A stretch of 64,000 nt of DNA from Pseudomonas alkylphenolica (GTDB taxonomy: Bacteria > Pseudomonadota > Gammaproteobacteria > Pseudomonadales > Pseudomonadaceae), in contig NZ_QJRG01000048.1 in the NCBI RefSeq assembly GCF_004025535.1, forward strand, positions 498,933 through 562,932, written 5' to 3'. Within the stretch, counting starts at the first letter, position 1. Each line of letters opens with the position of its first letter. The translations under genes and the position numbers were made by a program. The notes under the pieces were generated by a model, which did not search any database, was not told where the DNA came from, and worked only from the letters and a program-made list of their open reading frames with translations. Below, in pieces: positions 43,335-53,452 of the stretch.

Positions 43335-43371
43335 ATTGGCAAAGCTGATGCTGTTGATTGGTTTTGGCTAT
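43335..43371 (-). promoter_or_regulatory. Candidate OxyR-binding site upstream of ahpC
   Basis: Read on the minus strand: ATAG-N7-CAAT-N7-ATCA-N7-CAAT. OxyR sites follow ATAG-N7-CTAT-N7-ATAG-N7-CTAT. Twelve of sixteen consensus positions match and the spacing is exact. It lies 71 bases upstream of the ahpC start, followed by TATTAG as a possible -10. Confidence 0.6.
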
Positions 43372-43476
43372 AAGGCGGGAGTACTAATAGAAGGGAATGA
43401 TACTGAGGCAGCTGTACAGCCTATCGCCAGCAAGCCGGCTCCCTGCAGAGAGCTGGCTTGTTGGCGGTAGCGGTGC

Positions 43477-44832
43477 TTAACGCGAAGGGGTACGCAAAGT
43501 AACGAACTCTTCAGCAGCCGTCGGGTGCACGCCGATGGTTTCGTCGAACTGCTGCTTGGTCGCCCCGGCTTTCAAGGCAATGCCCAGGCCCTGGATGATC
43601 TCGCCGGCATCCGGCCCCACCATGTGGCAACCCAGCACACGGTCGGAGTCGGCATCGACCACCAGCTTCATCAGGGTTTTCTCTTGCACCTCGGTCAGGG
43701 TCAGCTTCATCGGCCGGAAGCGGCTTTCGAAGATCTGTACGTTGTGCCCCTGCTCCAGCGCCTGCTCTTCGGTCAGGCCCACGGTGCCGATCGGCGGCTG
43801 ACTGAAGACTGCCGTCGGGATGTTCTGGTAGTCCACCGGGCGATACTGCTCTGGCTTGAACAGGCGTCGGGCCACGGCCATGCCTTCGGCCAGGGCCACA
43901 GGGGTCAGTTGCACACGGCCGATCACATCGCCAATGGCCAGGATCGAAGGCGCGGTAGTCTGGTACAGGTCGTCGACGCGGATGAATCCGCGCTCATCGA
44001 GTTCTACGCCAGTATTTTCCAGGCCCAGGTTATCAAGCATCGGCCGGCGCCCGGTAGCGTAGAAGACACAATCGGCGATCAGCTCGCGGCCGTCCTTGAG
44101 GGTTGCCTTGAGGCTGCCATCGTCCTGACGATCGATGCGGGCGATGTCGCTGTTGAACTGCAGGTCCATACCGCGCTTTTCCAGCTCTTCCTTCAGGTGC
44201 GTGCGCACCCCGCCATCGAAACCGCGCAGGAACAGGTCACCACGGTACAGCAGCGAGGTCTTGGCGCCCAGGCCCTGGAAAATGCCGGCAAACTCGACCG
44301 CGATGTAACCGCCGCCGACCACCAGCACGCGCTTGGGAAGGGTTTTGAGGAAAAACGCCTCGTTGGAGCTGATCGCCAGCTCTTTGCCCGGGATGTCGGG
44401 GATCTGCGGCCAGCCACCGGTGGCAATCAGGATGTGCTGGGCGCTGTAGCGCTGGCCATCGACTTCCACTTCGTTGGCGCCCACACACTTGGCGTGCCCC
44501 TCGAGCAGCGTTACCCCGCTGTTGACCAGCAGGTTGCGATAAATACCGTTGAGCCGCTCGATTTCGCGGTTCTTGTTGGCAATCAGTTGCCCCCAGTCGA
44601 ACTGGGCATCTTCCAGCGACCAGCCAAAGCCTGCGGCCTGCTCGAAGTCATCGGAAAAATGCGCGCCGTAGACCAGTAATTTTTTCGGCACACAGCCGAC
44701 GTTGACGCAGGTGCCTCCCAGGTAGCGGCTTTCGGCAACCGCCACTTTGGCACCGAAACCTGCAGCAAAACGCGCAGCGCGCACACCGCCGGACCCGGCA
44801 CCAATTACAAACAGATCAAAATCGTAGGCCAT
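43477..44832 (-). CDS. gor: Glutathione-disulfide reductase
   Basis: 451 residues. The FAD site GAGSGGVRAAR, the redox pair C42 and C47 (GGTCVNVGCVPKK), the NADPH domain GGGYIAVEFAGIFQG with LLYRGDLFLRGFD (arginines favouring NADPH), and the C-terminal active-site His in GVHPTAAEE. It keeps glutathione reduced, which fits its place next to the ahpCF genes. Confidence 0.95.
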   Translation of the reverse strand: MAYDFDLFVIGAGSGGVRAARFAAGFGAKVAVAESRYLGGTCVNVGCVPKKLLVYGAHFSDDFEQAAGFGWSLEDAQFDWGQLIANKNREIERLNGIYRNLLVNSGVTLLEGHAKCVGANEVEVDGQRYSAQHILIATGGWPQIPDIPGKELAISSNEAFFLKTLPKRVLVVGGGYIAVEFAGIFQGLGAKTSLLYRGDLFLRGFDGGVRTHLKEELEKRGMDLQFNSDIARIDRQDDGSLKATLKDGRELIADCVFYATGRRPMLDNLGLENTGVELDERGFIRVDDLYQTTAPSILAIGDVIGRVQLTPVALAEGMAVARRLFKPEQYRPVDYQNIPTAVFSQPPIGTVGLTEEQALEQGHNVQIFESRFRPMKLTLTEVQEKTLMKLVVDADSDRVLGCHMVGPDAGEIIQGLGIALKAGATKQQFDETIGVHPTAAEEFVTLRTPSR

Positions 44833-44882
44833 CTCAGTCTCCTTGGCAGGTTGTCAGCATAACCCCAGTCGCGATCAGGAAC

Positions 44883-44909
44883 AAAAAAGCCACCCGAAGG
44901 TGGCTTTTT
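44883..44909. terminator. Terminator after galU
   Basis: GCCACC-CGAA-GGTGGC hairpin, with TTTTT on one side and AAAAAA on the other, 20 bases after the galU stop on the minus strand. It is effective on either strand. Confidence 0.92.
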
Positions 44910-44929
44910 CATCCAACGACCTGCGCGAC

Positions 44930-45769
44930 TCAGTAAGCCTTGCCGGTCTTGTAGAAGTTCTCGAAGCAGAAGTTGGTCGCTTCGATGTAGCCTTCGGCGC
45001 CACCGCAGTCGAAACGCTTGCCCTTGAACTTGTAGGCAATAACGCAGCCATCCTGGGCCTGCTTCATCAGTGCGTCGGTGATCTGGATCTCACCGCCTTT
45101 GCCCGGCTCGGTTTCTTCGATCAACTTGAAGATGTCCGGGGTCATGATGTAGCGGCCGATGATCGCCAGGTTCGACGGCGCATCTTCAGGCTTTGGCTTC
45201 TCGACCATGTTGCGTACACGGTACAGGTCGTCGCCGATCAGGTCGCCGGCGATCACGCCGTACTTGCTGGTTTCCTGCGGGTCGACTTCCATGATGGCAA
45301 CGATGGTGCAGCGGTACTGCTTGTACAGCTTGACCATTTGCTTGAGTACGCCGTCGCCCTCGAGGTTGACGCACAGGTCGTCAGCCAGCACCACGGCGAA
45401 CGGTTCATCACCGATCAGCGGGCGACCAGTGAGGATCGCGTGGCCCAGGCCTTTCATTTCGGTCTGACGGGTGTAGGAGAACGAGCACTCGTCGAGCAGA
45501 CGGCGGATACCGACCAGGTATTTCTCCTTGTCGGTGCCTTTGATCTGGTTTTCCAGCTCGTAACTGATGTCGAAGTGGTCTTCCAGCGCGCGCTTACCGC
45601 GACCGGTAACAATGGAAATCTCGTTCAGTCCAGCTTCCAGCGCTTCTTCAACGCCATACTGGATCAGTGGCTTGTTCACCACCGGCAACATTTCCTTGGG
45701 CATGGCTTTGGTAGCAGGCAGGAAGCGAGTGCCGTAACCGGCTGCCGGGAACAAGCATTTCTTGATCAT
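44930..45769 (-). CDS. galU: UTP-glucose-1-phosphate uridylyltransferase
   Basis: 279 residues, the usual GalU length. The N-terminal nucleotide site FPAAGYGTRFLPATKAMPKEMLP is near residue 8. ADDLC follows, then GKGGEIQITDAL. It makes UDP-glucose for LPS, exopolysaccharide and trehalose. The start at 45769 follows AAGGA; the frame extends to 45784. Pgm, encoded further along, makes its substrate. Confidence 0.96.
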   Translation of the reverse strand: MIKKCLFPAAGYGTRFLPATKAMPKEMLPVVNKPLIQYGVEEALEAGLNEISIVTGRGKRALEDHFDISYELENQIKGTDKEKYLVGIRRLLDECSFSYTRQTEMKGLGHAILTGRPLIGDEPFAVVLADDLCVNLEGDGVLKQMVKLYKQYRCTIVAIMEVDPQETSKYGVIAGDLIGDDLYRVRNMVEKPKPEDAPSNLAIIGRYIMTPDIFKLIEETEPGKGGEIQITDALMKQAQDGCVIAYKFKGKRFDCGGAEGYIEATNFCFENFYKTGKAY

Positions 45770-45964
45770 ATACGTCCTTAACAAGGGCTTTTCGTACGAA
45801 ATTCGGCGCAGTCTAATCAGGCGGCGGCCACCTTACAATGCCCCCACCGACTGGCCGATGCCATGATAGAGAAATCCTAGTGTAGTTAGTTCCCGAAGAA
45901 GGTAAATATTACTGCCTTCAACGGCTTGGCCAAGCCACTGATTTTGCGCTGATCCATGCCAGTT

Positions 45965-48439
45965 TCAAACCGGCGAATCGCGCCCATCCTCGAAGAACGC
46001 CTTGCGTCCATCCACCTGACGAGAGGCGCGGGGCACGTTGGCTGCGTCCCCCGTGGGCTTGTCTACATACCAATAGCAATGCTTCGCTGCCCGGGTAATG
46101 GCCACGTACGCCAGACGCAGCACCTCATCGCACTGGGCATTGTCGAACGCCTGCGGATCACCTTCTCGCCCCAACCCGGCCTGACGGTACACCTGGTTTT
46201 TATAGGGCGAGCTGGTCAGGTACTGGCAGTCACCGAGCATGAACACCGCGTCTGCCTGCAACCCTTTGGCGCTGTGGTACGTCAGCTGACGGAACCGCCG
46301 CTGTCCCACCGGCAATCCGGCCTCATAATCAACAATTGGCTTAATATGCTCTGATATCAATAACTTATCGCTACTTTTTCGAAACAACATCATCACGGAT
46401 TCGCCACGGCGGTAATGCTCCATCAGCGTCTGCGCCAATGCGGCCTCGTCACGCTCGAGTACTTTTACCGGCAGCGGGTCTTCTGCGCTCGGCCCGCAGG
46501 CTTTGGCCTTCTTGCCACTGATCGCCGGTGCCGACTTCACGATATGCTCGGCCGCATCGATAATGTGCTGGTGGCTGCGGTAGTTGTCGGCAAGCATGAC
46601 CCGAGTGGTGCTCGGTGCGACGAATTCCTTGTTGAACGCCATGAAGTACTTGGGCGAGCTACCGCGCCAGCCATAAATCGACTGCCAGTCATCGCCCACA
46701 CACAATAACGAAGAGTGCTGGGCAACCCGCCCGGTATGCAGCAGTGGCCCCCGCCGGCGTATCTCGCGCAGGCAGGCACGCAACCAGGAGACGATCTGCG
46801 GCGAAACATCCTGGAACTCATCAATCATCAGATGCGCCATCGGGCGCAACAGAGGATCGGGCAACAGACGCAGGTTTTCCGGATTGTTCTCGCCGAACAG
46901 GGCGAACATGCGGTTGTAGCTCATGATCGGCGGCGACTGGGCGAGCAGGTGCGCCTCCAGGGCCTTCCAGTACAGGCTCAGGGCTTCGAAGAACCGGGCA
47001 TCGGTGTCACCGGCCGGAAAGCTCATGGCGGCGACGGCGTTGCCTACCTCCAGCCCGAGGTTTTCGATAAAGCCTGCCGCGCCGACAAACGCGTCGAGCA
47101 ATGGCACTGCCGCCAGCTCGCCCTTGACCTTGTAATCGAACCCCGGCCCTGCCACCGCATCCCCCGCCAAGGATGACGTAAGGCGTTTTGCGGCAGAATA
47201 ATTTTCTAGCCAAATCACGGGCTTATCGCAGAAAGCTTGAAACAGGGTGCGCTTTATCACCCACTCCGCCCACACCGGGAGCTTGGCACCCGGGCGTTTG
47301 TACTGCTGGTTTTCGCCTGGATCAAAACCCAGCACCATCCAGGCATCCAGGTCGGCGATGTAGCCATGGAAGTGGAACCGGCTGCCATTGATCTCAACCG
47401 TCTCGCGGCTCGGTTCTATGCCCTTGATCGGCCAGGCGCCAGCGGCGAACCAGAGGTCTTCGAGGGTATCGCACAGCTCTTCGTCGCGGCTGGCCGAGAG
47501 CTGGGTGACCGCCACGCGCTTTTGCACATCCGGATGATCACGGTCCAGGGCTTTGAGTTGCAAGGCCTCACGACGCAAGCTGGCAATCAGCTCGGCGAAT
47601 CGGGGGCTGCTGTTGAGCAGGTCGCGGTAGCACAGGTTGAGTTGCTGGCGCTGGGCGTCGTTGATGCGCAGGTCAAACGGATTGCTCTCGGCATTGGCTT
47701 CGCTGCCGCCCGGCATCTCGCTGCCCAGGGTTTCGAACGCCCTCACCTGGCTGAACCCCGGCAGGCTGCGGACCAACGGCAGAATGCGCGAATGGAAGGT
47801 TCGTACCAGTTCGCGAGCCTGCGCGCTACTGAGTTCCAGTTGCCAAAGGCCGAACACGTGAATCAGCCGGGCGATGAAGTCTTTGCGCGACTCCCGGGTG
47901 AACGTCACCACGGTCATGGCATCGAGTTCAAAACCCAGGTAGTGGCGCAGCAGCAGGATGCGCAACACCAACGAGGTGGATTTGCCTGCCCCGGCCCCGG
48001 CAATCACGCAGGTTGACGGGGTGTCGCTGAAGATCATTTTCCATTGCGCCGCGCTGGGCAGTGCATGCGCCGGCAAGCGCTGGGCAACATCCGCCTTGAA
48101 ACGCTTTTTCAGTTCAGCCGTCAGCGGCAGCCGCCAGTCGTCGAACAGGCTGTTGTCCTGGCCTGGCACGCCGTGACCTTCCGGGCGCAGGTCGCGAATC
48201 ACCAGGACCTGGCGCCCGGCCTCGTAGCCGTCCACCCGCCCTTCCTCGTAGCCTTCTCGCACACCGTCTGCGTGCCCGGTCCGCTGGCCGCTGGCATGCC
48301 CCTGAAACCAGGAATCACGGTGCTGGGCCTGCAGCCGGCTCAAGCCACGGCCGAGCATGCGCGCCGCCAGGCGCCTGAACCAGGGCAATTGCGCAGGTGG
48401 GGTCAACTCCGGGGGTAGCTTGGGACGCTCTTCTGACAC
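45965..48439 (-). CDS. UvrD-like superfamily 1 DNA helicase
   Basis: 824 residues from GTG 48439 (GGAG upstream). Motif I CVIAGAGAGKST is near residue 145; motif II MIDEFQDVS near 565; motif III GDDWQSIYGWRGS; motif V and VI LTYHSAKGLQADAVF and LAYVAITRAAK. A roughly 100-residue N-terminal extension precedes the motor. It resembles the HelD (helicase IV)/UvrD type, but the exact repair role is not clear. It stands alone, upstream of galU and divergent from pirin. Confidence 0.88.
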   Translation of the reverse strand: MSEERPKLPPELTPPAQLPWFRRLAARMLGRGLSRLQAQHRDSWFQGHASGQRTGHADGVREGYEEGRVDGYEAGRQVLVIRDLRPEGHGVPGQDNSLFDDWRLPLTAELKKRFKADVAQRLPAHALPSAAQWKMIFSDTPSTCVIAGAGAGKSTSLVLRILLLRHYLGFELDAMTVVTFTRESRKDFIARLIHVFGLWQLELSSAQARELVRTFHSRILPLVRSLPGFSQVRAFETLGSEMPGGSEANAESNPFDLRINDAQRQQLNLCYRDLLNSSPRFAELIASLRREALQLKALDRDHPDVQKRVAVTQLSASRDEELCDTLEDLWFAAGAWPIKGIEPSRETVEINGSRFHFHGYIADLDAWMVLGFDPGENQQYKRPGAKLPVWAEWVIKRTLFQAFCDKPVIWLENYSAAKRLTSSLAGDAVAGPGFDYKVKGELAAVPLLDAFVGAAGFIENLGLEVGNAVAAMSFPAGDTDARFFEALSLYWKALEAHLLAQSPPIMSYNRMFALFGENNPENLRLLPDPLLRPMAHLMIDEFQDVSPQIVSWLRACLREIRRRGPLLHTGRVAQHSSLLCVGDDWQSIYGWRGSSPKYFMAFNKEFVAPSTTRVMLADNYRSHQHIIDAAEHIVKSAPAISGKKAKACGPSAEDPLPVKVLERDEAALAQTLMEHYRRGESVMMLFRKSSDKLLISEHIKPIVDYEAGLPVGQRRFRQLTYHSAKGLQADAVFMLGDCQYLTSSPYKNQVYRQAGLGREGDPQAFDNAQCDEVLRLAYVAITRAAKHCYWYVDKPTGDAANVPRASRQVDGRKAFFEDGRDSPV

Positions 48440-48660
48440 ACTGACTCCAGCACGAATAAACCTGCGCCCATGTTCGCTCCATCAGACAAAAATCACCAGC
48501 TGATTGCTTGCAGATCAGTAAATTAGGCGATGAAACGTATAAATTACCCCAACTCTTTACATCTGATAATTCGATAAGAATCAGCCGAAATTTACGCTTA
48601 TTTTCGATGATAGATTCAGCGATGATCACTCCATCAACCGACTCACCAGGAGAGCCCATC

Positions 48661-49359
48661 ATGCTGCAACTGCGCCCTTTCAAGAGCCTTGGCCACGCCA
48701 ACCATGGCTGGCTCGACGCCCATCATCACTTTTCCTTTGCCGAGTACTACGACCCACAACGGATGCACTGGGGCAACCTGCGGGTCTGGAACGACGATCT
48801 GATAGCTGCCGGCAGTGGCTTCCCGCCGCACCCGCACCGTGACATGGAGATCATCACCTACGTCCGTGAAGGCGCGATCAGCCACCAGGACAACCTCGGC
48901 AACAAGGGCCGTACCGAAGCCGGCGATGTTCAGGTGATGAGTGCTGGCACCGGTATCACCCACAGCGAGTACAACCTGGAAAAAGTCGACACGCGCATCT
49001 TCCAGATCTGGATTGTGCCAGAGCGCGTCGGTCAGGCGCCCTCCTGGGGAACCCGCCCGTTCCCCAAAGGCGATCGCGACGAAGGCTTTGTAACCTTGGC
49101 CAGTGGCCGAGACGGCGATGAAGGCAGTTTGCGCATCCGTGCCGATGCCCGTCTGGTAGCCGCCACCCTGAAGGCCGGGGAAAGCGCTGAGTACCGCTTC
49201 GAAGCGGGTCGACGTGGCTACCTGGTGCCCGCCAAGGGGCTGATCGAGGTTAATGGCCTGAAAGCCGAGGCACGTGATGGCGTTGCTATCGAAGACGAGC
49301 AAGTGCTCAAGGTAACGGCCTTGCAGGACAGTGAAATTGTCCTGGTGGATGTCGCCTAA
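48661..49359 (+). CDS. Pirin family protein
   Basis: 232 residues. Pirin N-terminal metal site GFPPHPHRDMEIITYVREGAISHQD (about 44-66), MSAGTGITHSEYN and the cupin fold. Bacterial pirins have been shown to act as quercetinases or to bind metabolic enzymes. ATG 48661 follows AGGAG (8 bases); a longer frame to 48508 is not favoured. It is divergent from the helicase and ends at a large hairpin. Confidence 0.92.
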   Translation: MLQLRPFKSLGHANHGWLDAHHHFSFAEYYDPQRMHWGNLRVWNDDLIAAGSGFPPHPHRDMEIITYVREGAISHQDNLGNKGRTEAGDVQVMSAGTGITHSEYNLEKVDTRIFQIWIVPERVGQAPSWGTRPFPKGDRDEGFVTLASGRDGDEGSLRIRADARLVAATLKAGESAEYRFEAGRRGYLVPAKGLIEVNGLKAEARDGVAIEDEQVLKVTALQDSEIVLVDVA

Positions 49360-49366
49360 AACGGCA

Positions 49367-49429
49367 ACGCCCGCGCCCACCGTGTCATCCGCTGTTCAAT
49401 CAAGCGGGTAGCACGGTGGGCGCGGGCGT
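49367..49429. terminator. Large bidirectional hairpin between pirin gene and pgm
   Basis: An 18-bp perfect stem (ACGCCCGCGCCCACCGTG and its complement) encloses a 27-base loop that can itself pair (CCGCT/AGCGG). It begins 8 bases after the pirin stop. T-runs are short, so its role as terminator is likely but structural only. Confidence 0.75.
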
Positions 49430-49458
49430 CACCTTTGACCGGGCCGGTCAGGCTCACC

Positions 49459-51096
49459 TCAGGCGATGGCAGCGTCTACCAGTTGCTGCGCTTCAGCCAC
49501 CAGGCGCTGCAGGTGCGCTTCATCCACGAAGCTTTCCGCATAGATCTTGTAGATATCCTCGGTGCCTGACGGGCGCGCGGCGAACCAGCCGTTGGCGGTC
49601 ATCACTTTCAGGCCGCCAATGGCCTGGTTGTTACCCGGGGCATGGCTGAGGATCTGCACGATCGGCTCACCGGCAAGTTCAGTCGACTTGACCTGCTCCG
49701 GCGCAAGCTTGCTCAACAGCGCCTTCTGCTGCGGGTTGGCCTTGGCCTCGACGCGGGTGGCGAACGGCTCGCCCAGTTCGGCCGTCAGGGCCTCATAGGC
49801 CTTGCTTGGGTCGCGACCGGTACGGGCAGTAATTTCAGCGGCCAGCAAGGCCGGAATCAGGCCATCCTTGTCAGTGGTCCAGACGCTGCCATCCTTGCGA
49901 AGGAACGACGCGCCAGCGCTTTCTTCACCGCCAAAGCCCAGGCTGCCGTCGAACAGGCCATCGGCAAAAAACTTGAAGCCTACTGGCACTTCGTAGAGGC
50001 GACGGCCCAGTCGCGCGGTGACGCGATCGATCAGGCCGCTGCTGACCACGGTTTTACCGACTGCCGCATCCGCACGCCACTGTGGACGGTGCTGGAACAG
50101 GTAATCGATGGCTACGGCGAGGTAATTGTTCGGTGCCAACAGACCATTGGGGGTCACAATGCCATGACGATCGTGGTCCGGGTCGCAAGCGAATGCCACG
50201 TCGAAACGCTCGCGCAGGCCAATCAGGCCCTGCATGGCGTGTGGCGAGGACGGGTCCATGCGGATCTGGCCATCCCAGTCGACGCACATGAAGCGGAAGG
50301 TCGGATCAACTTCGGTATTGACCACTTCCAGGTTCAGCTTGTAGTGCTCGGCAATGGCCGACCAGTAACGCACCCCGGCGCCACCCAGCGGGTCGACGCC
50401 CAGGCGCAGGTTGGCCGCGCGGATCACGTCGAAGTCGATGACGTTCTCCAGGTCAGCCACATAGCTGCCTACGTAGTCATGCCGGTGCGTGGTGCTGGCG
50501 TTCAGGGCCTGCTCGTGATCGATGCGTTTGACGCCGTTGAGACCGTCCGCCAGCAGCTCGTTGGCCTTGGCCTCGATCCACTTGGTGACATCGCTGTCGG
50601 CCGGGCCGCCATTGGGCGGGTTGTACTTGAAACCACCGCTTTGTGGCGGATTGTGCGACGGCGTAATCACAATACCGTCGGCCAGGCCGCTGCTGCGGCC
50701 ACGGTTGTAGCAAATGATCGCGTGCGACACGGCTGGCGTCGGCGTGTACTCATCATCCTTGGACAGCATGACGTCCACACCGTTGGCCGCCAGCACCTGC
50801 AAGGCGCTGGCCGCGGCGGGTGTCGACAGGGCGTGGGTGTCGGCACCGATGAACAGTGGACCGTCGATCCCCTTGGCCTGACGGTACAGGCAGATCGCCT
50901 GGCTGATGGCCAGCACGTGATGCTCGTTGAAGCTCAGGTCCAGCGAGCTGCCCCGGTGTCCGGAGGTGCCGAATGCAACCCGCTGGGTAGCAATGCTGGC
51001 ATCGGGCTGGCCGGTATAGTAGGCGGTCAACAGGCGCGGGATATCTACCAGCACGGAGGCTGGAGCCGGTTTGCCTGCCAAAGGACTGAGCGTCAT
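49459..51096 (-). CDS. pgm: Phosphoglucomutase (alpha-D-glucose-specific)
   Basis: 545 residues. Catalytic phosphoserine in ITPSHNPPQSGG (about 145), magnesium loop ACDPDHDRHG (about 305), sugar loop FGGEESAGASF, phosphate loop RPSGTEDIYKIYAES. It interconverts glucose-1-phosphate and glucose-6-phosphate. The start at 51096 (MTLSPLAGKPA) follows GAGG; the TTG at 51108 is not preferred. Confidence 0.96.
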   Translation of the reverse strand: MTLSPLAGKPAPASVLVDIPRLLTAYYTGQPDASIATQRVAFGTSGHRGSSLDLSFNEHHVLAISQAICLYRQAKGIDGPLFIGADTHALSTPAAASALQVLAANGVDVMLSKDDEYTPTPAVSHAIICYNRGRSSGLADGIVITPSHNPPQSGGFKYNPPNGGPADSDVTKWIEAKANELLADGLNGVKRIDHEQALNASTTHRHDYVGSYVADLENVIDFDVIRAANLRLGVDPLGGAGVRYWSAIAEHYKLNLEVVNTEVDPTFRFMCVDWDGQIRMDPSSPHAMQGLIGLRERFDVAFACDPDHDRHGIVTPNGLLAPNNYLAVAIDYLFQHRPQWRADAAVGKTVVSSGLIDRVTARLGRRLYEVPVGFKFFADGLFDGSLGFGGEESAGASFLRKDGSVWTTDKDGLIPALLAAEITARTGRDPSKAYEALTAELGEPFATRVEAKANPQQKALLSKLAPEQVKSTELAGEPIVQILSHAPGNNQAIGGLKVMTANGWFAARPSGTEDIYKIYAESFVDEAHLQRLVAEAQQLVDAAIA

Positions 51097-51196
51097 GCAA
51101 AACCTCAAGAAAGGATGTTCAGGGTAATGAAAATGCAGAGTTTACTGGCACTTTGACAAGCACGCGATGCCATTGCTCCCTGCAACGGGAATTTTT

Positions 51197-53452
51197 CTAC
51201 TGCGGGGCCCACCAGCTGGGGAACATTTGCTGCACCCTGGCCTCGGCGAACCGGTCGTCGATGAGCATGACCATACCCCGGTCAGCGGTACCACGAATGA
51301 CCCGGCCGGCCGCCTGAATGACCTTTTGTACACCGGGGTACAGATAGGTGTAATCGAACCCTGCACCAAACAGCTGAGCCATACGTTGCCTGATCTGTTC
51401 GTTCACCGGGTTGACCTGAGGCAAGCCCAATGTCGCCACAAACGCACCGATCAGCCGAGTGCCCGGTAAGTCGACGCCCTCGGCGAACGCCCCGCCCAAT
51501 ACCGCAAAACCGATACCGCAGCCGTCAGGCTCGAAACGCGCCAGAAACCCTTGGCGCTGCGTCTCGTCCATGCCGGGTGCCTGGCGCCACTGGACAATCT
51601 GCGGGTGGGTTGCCGCCAACCGTTCTGCCACCTGCTGCAGGTAGTCGAAACTGCTGAAGAACGCGAGGTAGTTACCCGGCTGCCCGGCGTACTGTGCGCT
51701 GATCAGCTCGACAATCGGTGCCATCGAGGCGGCGCGCTGCTGAAAACGGGTCGATACATGGCTGACCACCTGTACCCGCAGCTGCTCGGCAGCAAAAGGT
51801 GAGGCCACGTCCAGCCAGGCCGTGTCGGCCGGCATGCCGAGCAGGTCGGCGTAATAACGCCTGGGGCTCAGGGTGGCGGAAAACAGCGTGGTGCTGCGAG
51901 TGGCCGCGATCCGCGGACCGATCTGCGCGGCCGGTACCACGTTGCGCAGGCACAGGGTCGACAGGGTGCGCTTGCCCGTTGCCTCGCGCGTGGTGATGTC
52001 AAAGATGAAATGCGCGTCAAACAGTTCACTGACCCGCAGGAACTGCAGCGCATCAAAGAAGAACTGCAGCAGGGCCGGATCGATCCCGGCGGGTTGCTGG
52101 TTCAATTGCTCCTGAATCAAACCAATGCAGTTCTGCAACGCCTTGAGCAAGGCTTCCGGTAGCTCGTCGACAACCCGGTACGGCACCTGTTGCGCCTTGT
52201 GCAAGGCATTCCACTGGCGATTCAGACGATCCAGCGCGCTGGTCAGGCCTTGCGGCTTGCTCCGCCGCAAGGCCTGCAACTGCCACTGATCGAGGCTGGC
52301 GCTGTACATCTGCCGCGCCCGCTCCACCAGGTTGTGGGCTTCATCCACCAGCACTGCCACGCGCCACTGATTGACCTGGGCAAGGCCATGGAGCAAGGCA
52401 CTCTGGTCGAAGTAGTAGTTGTAGTCGGCGACCAGTACATCGACCCAACGCGCCATTTCCTGCCCCAGGTAGTAGGGGCACACCTGGTGGGCCAGGGCCA
52501 CTTCACGCAAGGCTGCCTTGTCGAGCAGGGTCACCGCCTGGGCCGCCTGGCGCGCGGCGGGCAAGCGGTCGTAGAAGCCCTTGGCCAAGGGACAGGCGTC
52601 GCCATGGCAGGCCGTGCCCGGAAACTCGCAGGCTTTGTCCCGGGCGACCAGTTCCAGGCTGCGCAGGGCCAGCTCTGGCGCACTGCCGTGCACCTGCTGC
52701 AATGCTTCCAGGCCAAGGGCGCGCCCCGGGGTCTTGGCAGTGAGGAAAAACACCTTGTCCAATTGCTGCGGCACCATCGCCTTGAGCAACGGAAACAGCG
52801 TACCCAGGGTTTTACCAATCCCCGTGGTGGCCTGGGCCATCAGGCAACGTCCGGTGCTCACCGCCTTGTACACGGTTTCGGCCAGGTCACGCTGCCCTCG
52901 GCGAAATTGCCCATGGGGGAATGACAGCGCCTGCAGCCCGGCATCGCGCAAGGCAATACGTTGCATCTGCTGCTCCGCCCACTGCAGGAACACCCGGCAT
53001 TGAGCATTGAAGAATTCCTCAAGCGCTTGAGCGCTCAGGTGCTGTTCGATCAGGGTTTGCGTGTCGCTGTCGACGTCCAGGTACACCAGGGCCAGGTTGA
53101 TCCCGTCCAGCTGGCGTTGCTGACAGAGCAGCCAGCCGTAGACTTTGGCCTGGGCCCAATGCAACTGGCGATGATTGAGTGGCTGTCGTGCCAGATCGCC
53201 ACGGTGGGTCTTGATCTCTTCGAGCCGGTTGAGCAGCGGGTCGTAGCCATCCGCCCTGCCCCGCACCTGCAACGCGCCATACTGCCCCTCAAGGCTGATC
53301 TCGGCTTCATAGCCAGGTCCGCGCCTGGCCACCACCCGTTGATGACCGATGATGCCTTCCTGAGCGGTGGGTGACGGAGTAAAGCGCAGGTCTAGATCGC
53401 CCTCCTTCGCGCTGAACTCGCACAACGCCCGTACCGCAACGCGATAACTCAT
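51197..53452 (-). CDS. XPD/Rad3-type helicase with N-terminal PD-(D/E)XK nuclease domain
   Basis: 751 residues. The N-terminal part (about 35-95) has GRADGYD ... LEEIKTH, a Cas4-like nuclease core with D and ExK. The motor follows: TTGIGKT (Walker A, near 211), FLTAKT, VLVDEAHNL (DEAH), SATLSP and a late QAAGRVIRG. Four cysteines between motifs I and II (CEFPGTACHGDAC ... VCPYY) fit the iron-sulfur cluster of XPD/DinG helicases. It overlaps the FAN1-like gene by 4 bp, so the two are co-translated and probably act together on damaged DNA. Confidence 0.93.
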   Translation of the reverse strand: MSYRVAVRALCEFSAKEGDLDLRFTPSPTAQEGIIGHQRVVARRGPGYEAEISLEGQYGALQVRGRADGYDPLLNRLEEIKTHRGDLARQPLNHRQLHWAQAKVYGWLLCQQRQLDGINLALVYLDVDSDTQTLIEQHLSAQALEEFFNAQCRVFLQWAEQQMQRIALRDAGLQALSFPHGQFRRGQRDLAETVYKAVSTGRCLMAQATTGIGKTLGTLFPLLKAMVPQQLDKVFFLTAKTPGRALGLEALQQVHGSAPELALRSLELVARDKACEFPGTACHGDACPLAKGFYDRLPAARQAAQAVTLLDKAALREVALAHQVCPYYLGQEMARWVDVLVADYNYYFDQSALLHGLAQVNQWRVAVLVDEAHNLVERARQMYSASLDQWQLQALRRSKPQGLTSALDRLNRQWNALHKAQQVPYRVVDELPEALLKALQNCIGLIQEQLNQQPAGIDPALLQFFFDALQFLRVSELFDAHFIFDITTREATGKRTLSTLCLRNVVPAAQIGPRIAATRSTTLFSATLSPRRYYADLLGMPADTAWLDVASPFAAEQLRVQVVSHVSTRFQQRAASMAPIVELISAQYAGQPGNYLAFFSSFDYLQQVAERLAATHPQIVQWRQAPGMDETQRQGFLARFEPDGCGIGFAVLGGAFAEGVDLPGTRLIGAFVATLGLPQVNPVNEQIRQRMAQLFGAGFDYTYLYPGVQKVIQAAGRVIRGTADRGMVMLIDDRFAEARVQQMFPSWWAPQ

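Noticed and set aside
43525..44679. 384-codon plus-strand frame opposite gor
   Set aside because: Antisense to a gene with all glutathione reductase motifs.
49642..51156. Long plus-strand open frame (504 codons) opposite pgm
   Set aside because: Entirely antisense to pgm, whose active-site motifs are intact.
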